The notes beneath the pieces are model-generated. The model searched no databases and had not been told where the DNA came from. It saw only the letters and a list, made by a program, of their open reading frames with translations. A DNA stretch of 64,000 nucleotides from Certhia americana (lineage: Eukaryota; Chordata; Aves; Passeriformes; Certhiidae): assembly GCA_018697195.1 (NCBI GenBank), contig CM031857.1:60637697-60701696 (forward strand), written 5' to 3'. Position numbers and translations under genes: made by a program. The stretch's first letter is position 1. The number at the start of each line of letters is the position of its first letter. Shown piece after piece: positions 1 to 10,700 of the stretch.

Positions 1-1600
1 TGCTTTGCTGCTGACCAGGGCAACCCACCCACAACTGCCTGACAAAGTTTTCAGCTTTCTTCATGAATCTTCTATAGTTACTATATTCCTTGAGAACTAT
101 TACTACACTTGATTTGCAAGGTGCAAGTGTATCACAGAATTGAATGGTGAAATAACATTTTTGTCTGATGTCTTCTCTCTTCCTTTCCTAATAATTTTTA
201 TCATTTTGCTTTCCTGTGTGATAGCTACGGGTAATTTTCTTAGATTATCCATTGTAGTGCAGAGATAGTTTTTTTCCTCAGAGGTAATTAACTAGTTCAG
301 AACTCATCACGCTTCATGCAGTTTAAGATTGATTTTCCCCCGTGGGCATAATTTTGAATCTATTAAGACAGAATTTTATCTGTTAATTGTAGTATACTTT
401 TAAACCCCCTGTAAAGAGTCAGTGGGCCAAATAATACCTACAGGGTACTCTTGAGAGATATTGTTCTATACCAATCAAGCTAATAAACACTACAAAGAAA
501 AAAGGCTCCAGGAACCTGAAATGGATTTTTCAGAAAGCTAGGGCAAGGATCTTTTTGTGCATAATTTTTCTCCTGGAAAAAACTTATATGTCACAGTGTT
601 TTATACTGACAAAAGAGAGTGATCTATTTTATCTTCAAATTATATGACTATTATCTCAAGCTATTAAAAAAGAAGGTTGGTATTAGCCAATCCTTTTTCT
701 ATTTTAATAATCTAATAAAGAGCAGATAGTCCTCTCACATTAATGGGCAATATTGCATTTTTCACTTGAGAGGTATGTTCACTTTGAGCTATACTTTTCT
801 GACACTAATACCTGAGTTCAAAGACATAAATAAATACAGGTTAGAGTAGAAGTATACAAGGGATCATATGACTGAGTAGTTTGCTCAGATAAAACAAAAA
901 GGAGATTAATTTCTCCTTGAAAACATTGTGAAATCCCTTATTTTTTTAGCATATCAGACCTAAGAAATGTGCTGCTCCTAACACATGTGATACTTTTGTG
1001 AAAATATTTCAAGTTTAAATTTAAAAGGAAGTTGTCTTAACCACTTGTGATTTGCTGTTCTCACAAAAGCAGTAATTTATTCCTTTTCCAGAATGGAGTA
1101 AGTAATAAAGTTGTGCCTTAAAGACTGGGTCATTTCTGAGAAAAAGTCAAGCCTGAAGTGTAGTAAATATAATGATATTTGCTGAGGAGACTGCATATTT
1201 GTAAGACAACAGCATAGAAATCTTTCAGATCTAATTTCCTGCTTCTCTTCAAAGACAAAAGGTCAAAGCAGGTGCATTGGAAGAGGATAAAATATTCATG
1301 GACTAAGTTTTTAGAGTAGAATATCAGGGGGTAGTTATTTTTCTTTTTCTTTATCAAATGTTATGTTTTTTACTAATCTATGCCTACCGACACTTTTTCA
1401 GGTCCCAGAAGTGTTGCTGTTTTGTTAAACAACAAGCAACTCAACAGCTGAAGGGGAGGCGTAAGATGTGGGTTGAGAAATAACACTTATTCACAGATCT
1501 TCACACTCTCTTCCCAAATATATATATCCATAGCCCAATATTTTTGCTGCCTCTCACAATACATTAAGTGTTTAAAAATGTTATACTGGACAGGCTCACC
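1..1600. other. AT-rich non-coding DNA
   Basis: No gene or known repeat is visible. Frames are short and interrupted. A partial tandem copy (atcaaagacataaa at 1612-1625 and again at 1634-1647, 22-bp period) lies just past its right edge. This looks like ordinary intergenic or intronic DNA. Confidence 0.6.
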
Positions 1601-1719
1601 CTGTAACAAGAATCAAAGACATAAAAGACAGACATCAAAGACATAAACATGGCAAAATACAATTTGATCACATGTGTAGTGGGAATGCACTTATCTTGCA
1701 GCACTTTTTAAGTAGAAAG

Positions 1720-2450
1720 CATTAAATATGCATTTTGTGCCATGAGAGTCCACCATGCATGGTGAATTGTGGCGGCTTTTCTGTCATGCTTCTTCTGTTT
1801 CGCTTCCCTACCAAAACCGTGTCTGCATCCCAGACGCTGCTGGATAAGCCTGAAGTACTCAACATAAGGTGCACATCAAAGATGGAGAAAAAGTAGCAGA
1901 AATACTGTATAGGCTGGCAATACTCAGCTGGTGGCAGCCTGTTGGGATAATTTTCAACTTGTTGCCAAAATTGCCCCCAGGCTTTGCTGTGATCCACATT
2001 TGGGACTTGGCCCAGGAACAGAGTCAGGATGCTGTGAAGTTTCTTTGATGCCTGCTATCAGCTGTGCCTGCTGCAATGCAGGCACAGCCAAAAGTAGTGT
2101 CCGGCAGCTTTCACACTTCTAGGCAAGTTCCTGATTAGCTTTCCAGATTGTATCTTTCTGGCCTCTCCCTGATGGAACTGTGCCTGCCTGACACTTGCCT
2201 TTCTCTCTCCACTGTAGCTTTCAAGGAGACCTTTTCCTCTGTAATTTTCTTAAATAAAGCAACCGTGAGAGTTGGAAGCAATGATGTTTTCAGTAGGTGC
2301 GTTTCCCCCCACATCAGGAGTAGTTCATGCAGTTACATGATGCTCAGAGCTGACAACAGACAAGGTGACAACTCTCTCAAAGGACACTTTGGAGAAAGCT
2401 TCTGTCACAGAAGCAACTCCAAAGTGCTGAGTTGCCTCCATTAAGATCTG
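1720..2450. other. GC-richer block of unknown origin
   Basis: Base composition rises clearly above the flanks and longer frames appear on both strands: minus 1722-1997, continuing open upstream to about 2055, and plus 2148-2444. I recognise neither protein. The minus frame has a W/Q/P-rich stretch near its start but no domain I can name. A perfect hairpin lies at 2061-2088. An AATAAA occurs at about 2252. It could be an old, diverged transposon (for example an LTR), a pseudogene or a conserved element; the sequence alone does not decide. Confidence 0.35.
2061..2088. repeat. Perfect 11-bp inverted repeat (hairpin)
   Basis: The arms gctgtgcctgc (2061-2071) and gcaggcacagc (2078-2088) are exact reverse complements separated by the 6-nt loop tgcaat. 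Weak extra pairing outside the arms (cta with tag, gcc with ggc) could lengthen the stem with internal loops. The function is unknown, and the stem is short for a microRNA precursor. Confidence 0.85.
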
Positions 2451-4249
2451 TTGACTGTGTTTACTGCACTCTCTTTCTAGCTTTTCTTTTCTTATGTGGG
2501 AGAGTATTGCACTTTCCTAGTCAGATTTATGCTCCAAAACTTGAAAATTAAGGGATTTAGCATGAAATTGCTTGGCTACCGAACTAAAGGACAGTGAGGG
2601 AAAACATAACAGGGACACAAAACAAGTCTAACCATATCTTTACTCAATATTTCATAGTACTGCTCTGCTTGGTTTATGCTTAAGCACTAGTAGGAAAATT
2701 CAGACTTGATCCCACTTTTTCACCTAAGTTAAATCCTCAGGAAGCTGCAGATTAGTTATGTTCATCTATGAACCTGACAGTGATGCTACAATTAGCTCTT
2801 TTTCGGGCTGTTCATTACATGAACTTGCTCTCAAAGCTTTGTTTTTTTCTCGGGGAACAGAGGAGACATTTGCAGTGTGTCTGTGCTTTTGATATTTGTG
2901 ATTGGCAGGCTATAGGTGGCCAGGTTTGAGCTATTTGTCCTAAACTCTCTCACAAATAATGTAAAGAAATAAATATAGTTATTCTTATTGTAAAACATGT
3001 CTCAAACAGAACAAGGGAATAAGAGTACTAAGAGAGCCCACAGTGAATCTCTTATCTGTTGACATCTAAGTAGCATCAACTTAAAATTGAGGTGACTCCA
3101 ACTCTACTCTCTTGCTTAAATGTCAGCTGGATTCCGTATGGTAACATTTTTATGTAGAGAGTGAAAAAAAATTGGAGCTTGGTTCTTGTTAGGAAAAAAA
3201 AAATGAGAGAAGAAAAAAATAGGGTTTAGTTCCAGGTTCAGACTCCTGACTTATGAAGTCTCTGCAGAGCAGATATCTATGTGAGCTACATATTATACAG
3301 TTAAGTGGGATCTAATTAATACAGGTAGTGCAGCTAAAACATCTTTTTATCTGGGCAGATGAACAGGTCTTCTTTAGGCTGAACTCTGAGAGCTCTCTTT
3401 TCACTGGCCATAATGAAAGCTTAGGCACCACAGAAATAAATAACAGTGATATTTCATGCAGTGATTTAATCTTAGTAGGTGGATGAGTGACTGTGCCTTC
3501 CACATTTATACTCACGGTCAGGCAGGAACTGAGAACAGGGGCTTGTGCTTATATCTGTTGTTGGCTTAGTAAATAATGTCTCGCTCATGCTGGCCAAAAG
3601 GTGTTATAACTAATTTAGCATTATAGCATTAGGATGCTTGGTAGTATAAAGATTACACCATACCCTTTTTGAGATATATATATATATATATATATATAAA
3701 ATGAACTGTCATTCTTTGACAAAGGAATTCATATGCTTTTCTATGACTCTTTAGAATGATAAGCTATGACACTGTCACAGTTTAGGCAAAATTACTGTAC
3801 AAGAGTTAAAAGTATTAAATAATGTAGATATACTATAAGACATTTATGGGCATAAGGGAAACAATATTAGTATCCAGTTGGAGACCTTCAGAAGTTTTTA
3901 CAATAAATGCACATCCATGAGGAAGGAAAAAACTCATGCTGGGAGAACATTTACTGCTATTTCTGTGATATTGTTGGTTCAGGAGTTGCAATAGCTCATG
4001 CTAACTCCTCATAGAAGAACTACATGGCTCATAAGAGCACAACCTTTGTGAATTTATAACTCAGTCAAGATCTATTGATCTTTATAGTTTCAGAATTGGG
4101 TGGCCTTATGAAATATGCACTTTCTGAAATGACTAGCTGGCTTCTAAAATTTCTAAGCCTGTATTTGTATTTTTTCATGTATTCACCCGCATATAGAATC
4201 TGGGACCTGATTGAGACCAGGAAAAGCTTCAGAAGTCTTGAACCTGGGC
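2451..4249. other. AT-rich non-coding DNA
   Basis: No gene or interspersed repeat was recognised apart from the AT microsatellite at 3674-3698. The minus frame at 3312-3515 shows no recognisable domain. Confidence 0.6.
3674..3698. repeat. (AT)n microsatellite
   Basis: About twelve uninterrupted AT dinucleotides follow a short T run and a GAG. This is a simple repeat, probably length-variable between individuals. Confidence 0.95.
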
Positions 4250-4960
4250 CAGTCAAACACTGGTATCAGTACAGGTTGAGGGATGAATGGTCTGAGAGGA
4301 CTTGCTGAGGACTTGGTGATACTGGTAGATGAAAAACTGAGCATGAGCTGGCAATGTGTTTTTGCAACCCAAAATCAAATCCTGGGCTTGCATAGAAAGA
4401 AGCACGGCCATCAGGTCAAGGGAGGTGATTGTCTATTGAGCATAGTAGAGAGCTGCATCCAGATCTGGGGACCTCAGCACAAGAAGGACATCAACCTTTT
4501 GGAGTGAGTACAAAGGAGGGCCACAGAAATAGTCAGAAGGATGGAACACCTCTATTGTGAGACTAGGCTAAGACAGTTGAAGTTGTTCAGCCTGGAGAAG
4601 AGAAGGCTTTGAGGAGACCATTTTGTCGCCTTGGTGGGTGCTTATGAGAAAGATGGGGACAAGCCTTCTTTTAGGGTCTGTAGTAATATGACAAATGGTA
4701 AAGGTTTTAAATGAAAAGAGAGTAGATTTGGAGTAGATATCAGGAATCAATTCTTTTAGGATGAGGGTGGTGAGACACTGGAACAAGTTGCCCAGAGATG
4801 TGATAGCTGTCCCATTCCTGGAAATATTCAAGGTCAGCTTGGATGGACCTCTGAGCAACCTGATCTGATTGAAGTTGCCCCTGCTCATTCCTGAGGTGTA
4901 AAGTCTAGATGGTCTTTAAATGTCCCTTCCAACCAAAACTATTCTATACTTCTGTAGCTG
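4250..4960 (+). mobile_element. CR1 LINE, 5'-truncated, plus strand
   Basis: This is a degenerate copy of the 3' part of a CR1 non-LTR retrotransposon. The frame at 4283-4507 reads as the C-terminal end of the CR1 reverse transcriptase (a VDEKLSMS-like motif, then a WGPQHKKD-like motif). It continues through GTGAGACACTGGAACAAGTTG-like and TGGATGGACCTCTGAGCAACC-like text at 4770-4860. It ends with TCCCTTCCAACCAAAACTAT and a decayed octamer (ATTCTATACTTCT) near 4940-4955. Stops and frameshifts throughout show it is dead. The 5' end was lost by the usual truncation at insertion. Divergence suggests an old copy. Confidence 0.93.
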
Positions 4961-5784
4961 AATATTACAACTGAAATATTTTCCATGACTCTTAAAATCA
5001 GGTATCTCCTTATGTGAAGCTTGGCTGCTGAACCATTTTCTTCCAAAGCCCGTGATCTAGGTCATGCAAATGAGTACATTGGACAAAATCATCAATATCC
5101 ATGGATATATCCATACCTGTGGGTAAAATAATGCCTTCATCTGTGCCATGGAGGTCTACTGATTCAAAATCATACTTTCTGGTCTGTATTTCTACAAACA
5201 CATTGGAAAGCTAGTGTTTCTGTGTTATTTAGATGCTCCTTCCAGTTCAAGAATTTGTAAGAAATTGCACCCGAATCTTGAGTCTTGTGAGTAGAGCAGA
5301 CAAGAGATGACTCAGAGAGGCATGAGAGTTTTGATCATGTGCAAGGTGAGGCAATATACTTTGGTTTTTCTCCTCTAACATCTGGGAGTTTTTTTCTGCT
5401 TAAGATTTTGTTTTTGAGGCACCTAAATTCTTCACTTTTTTGAGTTTATTTATACATATATGAAAGTCTGGCAATGATGGCAGTGTACAGTAAATTAGTG
5501 TTATCATTTATTAATTTTAATGTTAATTTCTAACCATGGTAGTGAAATTAAGCTGAAATAGTCCCTTAAACTTGCTTAAAACACAATTTTTTAAAAAAAA
5601 TAGCGTTAATATTGTACTTTAGGGAGATATCTTTTCTGCTTATGAAATCTGCTCATGACTGTGTAGTTTTCAATTCAAACCTATATGAAGTAAATGCTTA
5701 GAAATACCCAGTTCTCTGGTGAGTTTGGGTGATTGTTTTCTAAGGCAAGTGCAGTTCTGCATCTGAGAAGATAGGGAATAGAAT
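4961..5784. other. Non-coding spacer between two CR1 copies
   Basis: A minus-strand frame at 5010-5201 is rich in acidic residues and reads like protein over about 60 codons. I recognise no domain, and no good splice or gene context supports it. The rest is AT-rich and featureless. Confidence 0.45.
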
Positions 5785-6418
5785 TGTTTTGTAGAAAAGA
5801 CCTGAGGGGTCTTAGTGTGGAGGAAGTTCAAGATAAATCAGTGCTGTGCCCTTGCAGTAAAGAGGGGTAACCTCATACTGGGCAGCAAGAGTGTAGGCAG
5901 CAGGTCAAGGCAAGTGATTATTGCCATGTATTCAACACACACAAAACCACATTCCAGTTTTGAGCTTTCCAGTGCAAGAAAGACATTGACATATTGAGGT
6001 CACCAAGCCAGTGATGTACTTGGTGAGGTACTTGAGCACTTGGAGTACAGGAAGGGACTGTGTGGGCTGAATCTATTCCCCTTTGAGAAGAACAAGTCAT
6101 GAGGAGACCTTGCTATTGCCTGTAACTTGCTCATAGCAGATAACAGAGAGTATGGGGCTTCTTCTCAGAGATGTACTGTAGGCGCACTGGACACAAATTG
6201 GAATACTGAAAAATCTTAGAGAGAAGGAAAATTTCTTATTGTGAGAATGGTCAAATACTGAAGCAAGCTGTGCAGAGGGGTTGTGGATTCTCCATCTATG
6301 GAGATAGTCAAATCCTCACTGAGTATGGCCCTTAGTCACCTGATTAATTGAGCAGGAGCAGGATGGCCTCAAGAGATCCCTTCCAATATAGCATAATTTA
6401 TGGTTTTGTAATTCTACA
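5785..6418 (+). mobile_element. CR1 LINE, 5'-truncated, plus strand
   Basis: This heavily diverged CR1 3' segment starts in text equivalent to the RT C-terminus (AAAAGACCTGAGGGGTCTTAG near 5796). It passes through GGAGTACAGGAAGGGACTG-like sequence and a GGAGACCTTG motif at about 6100. It ends with ATCCCTTCCAATATAGC and a decayed ATGGTTTTGTAATTCT tail at 6378-6417. It has no open frame. It lies about 0.8 kb downstream of another plus-strand CR1 of different sequence, so the two are separate insertions rather than one split copy. Confidence 0.88.
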
Positions 6419-6909
6419 GGGTGGGAATATAAAATTTTAGAGGAAGTATATTCTAAAACTTGTGCTGAACTGAGGGAAACTGTTTTATTTGAACAAATGC
6501 TGTGTTTGTTCCTTGGTTATTTAAACCATTTAAGAACCTGTCCACAGTGGAGAAATTGGTAGGTGTTATCTTAGCCACATGTTAACTTATTGAATTGATT
6601 GCCCAGCGGGTATGGCCACCTAGTTGATGCTGTGTCATGCAAGGTTATCAGCAGCGCGAAGGCTCATCCAAAGTGCCTGAAAGGTCAGACATAAATGCAG
6701 GATACAGGACAGCTAATCAGCAATTACAGGTTGCTGCAGGGAAACATCTTGTATGTCTGTGTGTTCAGCCTATAGCCAGTGCACCAGGGAATGAATGAAT
6801 GAACTAAAAGTACCCAGCATTTGCAGGGGCTAAATGTTTACACAGACAGTGGCAGTAAATTAGCTTCTGGCTAGCTGATATTACAAATTATCACCTTCAT
6901 ATCCCTACC
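6419..6909. other. Non-coding DNA, some CpG-bearing sequence
   Basis: No repeat or gene was recognised. The section 6540-6740 holds CpGs (CAGCGGG, CAGCGCGAAGG) and homeobox-like TTAACTTATTGAATTGATT text that stands out from the background. It could be a conserved non-coding element, but no alignment was possible. Confidence 0.4.
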
Positions 6910-7023
6910 TACTCTACCTAGACTCTTTTTTCTCCTTTTCTTCCTGTTTTGTTTTTGTTGCTCCTACCGTTCTATATTCTCTTTCCTCTGTAGTTTTTTT
7001 GTTTTTCTTTTTTTTTTTTTTTT

Positions 7024-7054
<31 letters not shown>

Positions 7055-7056
7055 GG
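6910..7056. repeat. Pyrimidine-rich tract ending in T26-G23 homopolymers
   Basis: A pyrimidine-rich run leads into 26 consecutive T (7008-7033), followed directly by 23 consecutive G (7034-7056). Uninterrupted G23 is rare in vertebrate DNA and can form quadruplex or triplex structures. Long homopolymers are also frequent sites of sequencing and assembly error, so the exact lengths are uncertain. Confidence 0.9.
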
Positions 7057-7490
7057 TGTTGTATTAAATTTGTGAGCTTTTTTCTTCCACTTCTCTATTA
7101 AGTCTCGAAATTCTTTCAGGTGTTGTTCCTAATTTTCCATTTTCCCCAGTAGTAACTCAGATAGTCTGTTAGCTAAATTATCACTCTGTTTGTTTTTTCT
7201 CTTGCTTAATCTGATTGTGAGTTCTCTAGTGTAGATATCAGACTGATTATGTTGAATATTATTGAATTTATTAAAGGAAGAAAAAACTTTTTCAAGGTAT
7301 TTAAGCATGTATTTGTCAAGCACCATGCAAATGCATAACAATAGCTGTGATTAATACTAATAATATTACTGTTGTCATGGTTAATAATAAGTGTGATCAA
7401 TACCAATATAAATATGATTTGTCACTATTGCAGTTGTTCAATGAAGATGGTTTTGATAATAATAAACACTGTCACCAAATATTCTTCTTG
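7057..7490. other. AT-rich non-coding DNA
   Basis: Overlapping minus-strand frames (7129-7341 and 7206-7406) have a low-complexity, N/I/S-rich character and are probably chance. No known repeat was recognised. Confidence 0.55.
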
Positions 7491-7499
7491 ATTATAGAG

Positions 7500-7710
7500 G
7501 ATTCATTCTAGTGATTTGCTTGCTCATAATTTACCTGATGCGAGTAAAATATTAGATGGTTCAGTAATTATTAGTGTACTTTAAGCTACTCCTTTATTGC
7601 GAGGCATAATTAATGCTTGCTTCCGTTCGTTACTCGTTTCGCACTGCAGCATGGAAGTGAACATATCAGAATGTCCGTATTCAAGAGTGGCTCACTGAAC
7701 CCTTGGGATT
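7500..7710. promoter_or_regulatory. Candidate conserved non-coding element (speculative)
   Basis: Within very AT-rich flanks this stretch keeps a cluster of CpGs (GATGCGAG, ATTGCGAGGC, TCCGTTCGTTACTCGTTTCGC, TGTCCG) together with TAATTA-type homeobox cores (AGTAATTATTAG, CATAATTAATGC). In a methylated vertebrate genome, surviving CpGs in non-repeat, AT-rich DNA are often a sign of constraint. There is no direct evidence of activity. Confidence 0.25.
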
Positions 7711-10700
7711 TTATTTTCTAGTGATTTAATGGCTTAACTCTGTAAGGCATGTGTTTTTAAATTATGTATGGCTTAAGAAATCTGCAAAAGTGATGGCCCT
7801 GACTATGATCTAAAAGGTGGTAAATGACTACATTAATTTTATGTCAAAAGTAGCTGGAGTGAGAAAAAATTTAAAGAAAAGCTCTACACACCTTTTGTGT
7901 TACTTTTCTCAGAGTATCAGTTCATGGCTAGCATGGCAAGCAGGCTTCTGTGCTTGATCAGACTTTTGAGCTGACTATGCAGCAACTCATAAGCATGGGG
8001 AGCATGAGATCCCTTTGGGAAGATGTCCCAGCAATCAGCCAATAGCTGTACCTGAATGGGACATAATGAGAGGGGCATGGAAACACCCTAATTCAGAATT
8101 GCTCATGGGCTCATGTGCTGTGCTTTCCTTCTGGTGGAATGGAGCAATGGATAGGGACATTGTCAAGGAGAAGGGGGTTAAGCCTCTACTTCCTTCAACT
8201 GAAGTGTGCATTAAAATCAGGTGGTGACCCACCATGTCCTCAGTTTGGTGCTGATGTGCAGGGCTTTTTTTGTCTGCCTGACTAGGTTGGAGGAAAATGC
8301 AGTTTTTGAATTGTCCTAAAGTACAGGCCTCAGAGTGCTGTTCAGCAGCTCAGCTGTATCCAGACATTTATAACAAGTAAGACTTTGCACACCTGGGAAG
8401 CATTAATATTAAGCAGCCAAGATCTTGACAGTAATAGAACCTCCAATTCTATTGGAGTCTTTTTCACCACTTGTCTCAAGAGTTGTGGCTCAGCCACTGA
8501 TGTTATTAATTATAATGAATTAATTAAATAAAACCAGCCTAGATGTATTTTATAACATATTAAAACAAAATTGCTTTCACATTCTCCTTTATAAAATATT
8601 TTATAAAAGTTAAAATAGAACCCAGCAATTAAAAAAAAAAAAAAATCAATGAAATTTTGTATATTTTTAAATGGTTCTACCAAGTTGTTTAAGTTACTGT
8701 TTCATAATGTTTGGTTTGTTTTGAAGCCTTAGCTTCATATTTCATGCATATTACAGTGGTTTTAATTAGAGTAAACAAGTATATCACGTTTTAAAAATAA
8801 ATAGAAAAGGTTAAAAATTTATTTTGAAATTCATAGCAAGGAAATAAATCCAGTGGGAGAGGAATTTAAAAGTTTTAAAGCACAGTTTCACTCCAAAGAC
8901 AAGTCAAAGCCAAATATCTGGGACGTCCCTGAATTGTGGATTAGCAAAACAAAGAAAGTTTTTCTTTTTCTCTGAGCTTGCCTTCTTTGTGTTCTTAAAA
9001 AAACAAATCAAAAAAACCTTCCAAAAATCCAAAACTCTTTTGTAAGTCTTTGGAACTTTTATGTTTGGAAGAGAAAAAAGGAGGCGTAAGCACCCAGAGA
9101 CTTGAGAATGATAGGCAGTAACTGGTAGTTACAATTAAACATTAATTGGATAATCATTCTGCTTTATTTTGAATGTTTGTGCCATCCCAGAAATCTCAAT
9201 GTGCTATGGTAATTAGATAGACTTTCTGCATAAATTAGGCTGTATTCAGACAGTTTATGTGGATAACAATTTCTTCATAGACTTGATTCATGATTGTTTT
9301 CATTTTTAATTAATTTATTTTTATGTGAGTGATAGGAAAGTCATTCAACTGCACCCCTGCAGTGTGGACCTGGGGGCCTTATGTTGAAGTGTCTTTCAAT
9401 AACAGAGGTAAGTCAATGCCTGACTGAATTTACATAATAAGTGGCATTTTTATGTACATGTGCAAAAAGAACCCATTTTTTATTGTAATATGACACACAA
9501 ACATTCCCAAAGGGACGAAATCTGTTATTGCCTTGTATATTCATTCTTATACATGGTAATCATTGCATGAACAAACATATGCACCAAAAAAAAATCTGTC
9601 TCTTGGATTATAAGCAGTAATTATCTCTGCTTAATATATCTGTCACACTGTTGGTAACCATCTGATGGGGAATGCTTGTGCTACTTTGCATTCATTCGGG
9701 CTTTCAGTAATTTTTTGAATAATTGAGAAAATTCAGTAAAGCTCAGCTGTGCCTGAAATATTATAGAGCTCTACAAAATCTTCTTGATTATATCAGTCAT
9801 CTCATGCACATCAGAGATTTGCAATTTATGCACTGCAAATGGGTAGTTCAAGTGTGCTCCCAAACCAGAACAGGTCATGACTTGTACTTTGCTCTACTGG
9901 AAATTGTTTAGCATTTATATGTTTGTTTTGCAACTGCAATAAATATCATGCAATAAGGATAATTATTTTTAATTCTAGATTAACTTGTCATGAACTTGCT
10001 ACTGCATACTTGGAGAGACTCAAGATAGAGCTTCTCTCTAATGGTTTGCCAGGCTAAGGACAAGTTCCTCTGACATCCAGAGAATCTCCAAAATGATGTG
10101 TCATGAAGTGGGCAGCAGCAGGTGTTAAGATTAAAATTCCCAGAAGAATTTGTGGTAGCAAAACCTAGCTCTTATGTACATTGCATCCCTGCCTGAGAAG
10201 TTCTCAGGAATTAGATACACAAGCATGGGACTCTTACTTTTTTACCAATAAGACACAAATTAACCATAGGAAAGCAGAGAAGAAATGCTAGTGTTAGAAA
10301 TAAATTTTCTTATTTCCAAGAAACTGAAAACCTTTTCTGAGACTGCCAGAGATGCCTATCTTTAACTGGGACCTCAATCTCTTTTAAGGTAGGGTTAGAG
10401 ACTTATAGCAAGGTTTGACCATAAAATTACCCTGGCACAAATATCTCTCCTTTTTTTTTCATGAGTTCTGAGGTTACAGTGCACACTTGACACAGGAAGA
10501 ATTTGCTGAATACTGCAAATGGTCACTATATGACTAGTTCTCAGAGTGCTTCAAATGAAGATTTTGGTCATTGGATGAATTGCATTGTCAAAAGCCTTCA
10601 GCACATCTTGTTAAGTGATCGAGGACCTTGAAGATCTACCATTTTTTGAGAATGCAAACATGTCTGGGGACAAGAGAAAGGGTTAGTGTGAAAGTGCCAG

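Noticed and set aside
5010..5201. Acidic 63-codon minus-strand frame
   Set aside because: Composition is protein-like, but there is no recognised domain, no convincing exon borders and no neighbouring exons.
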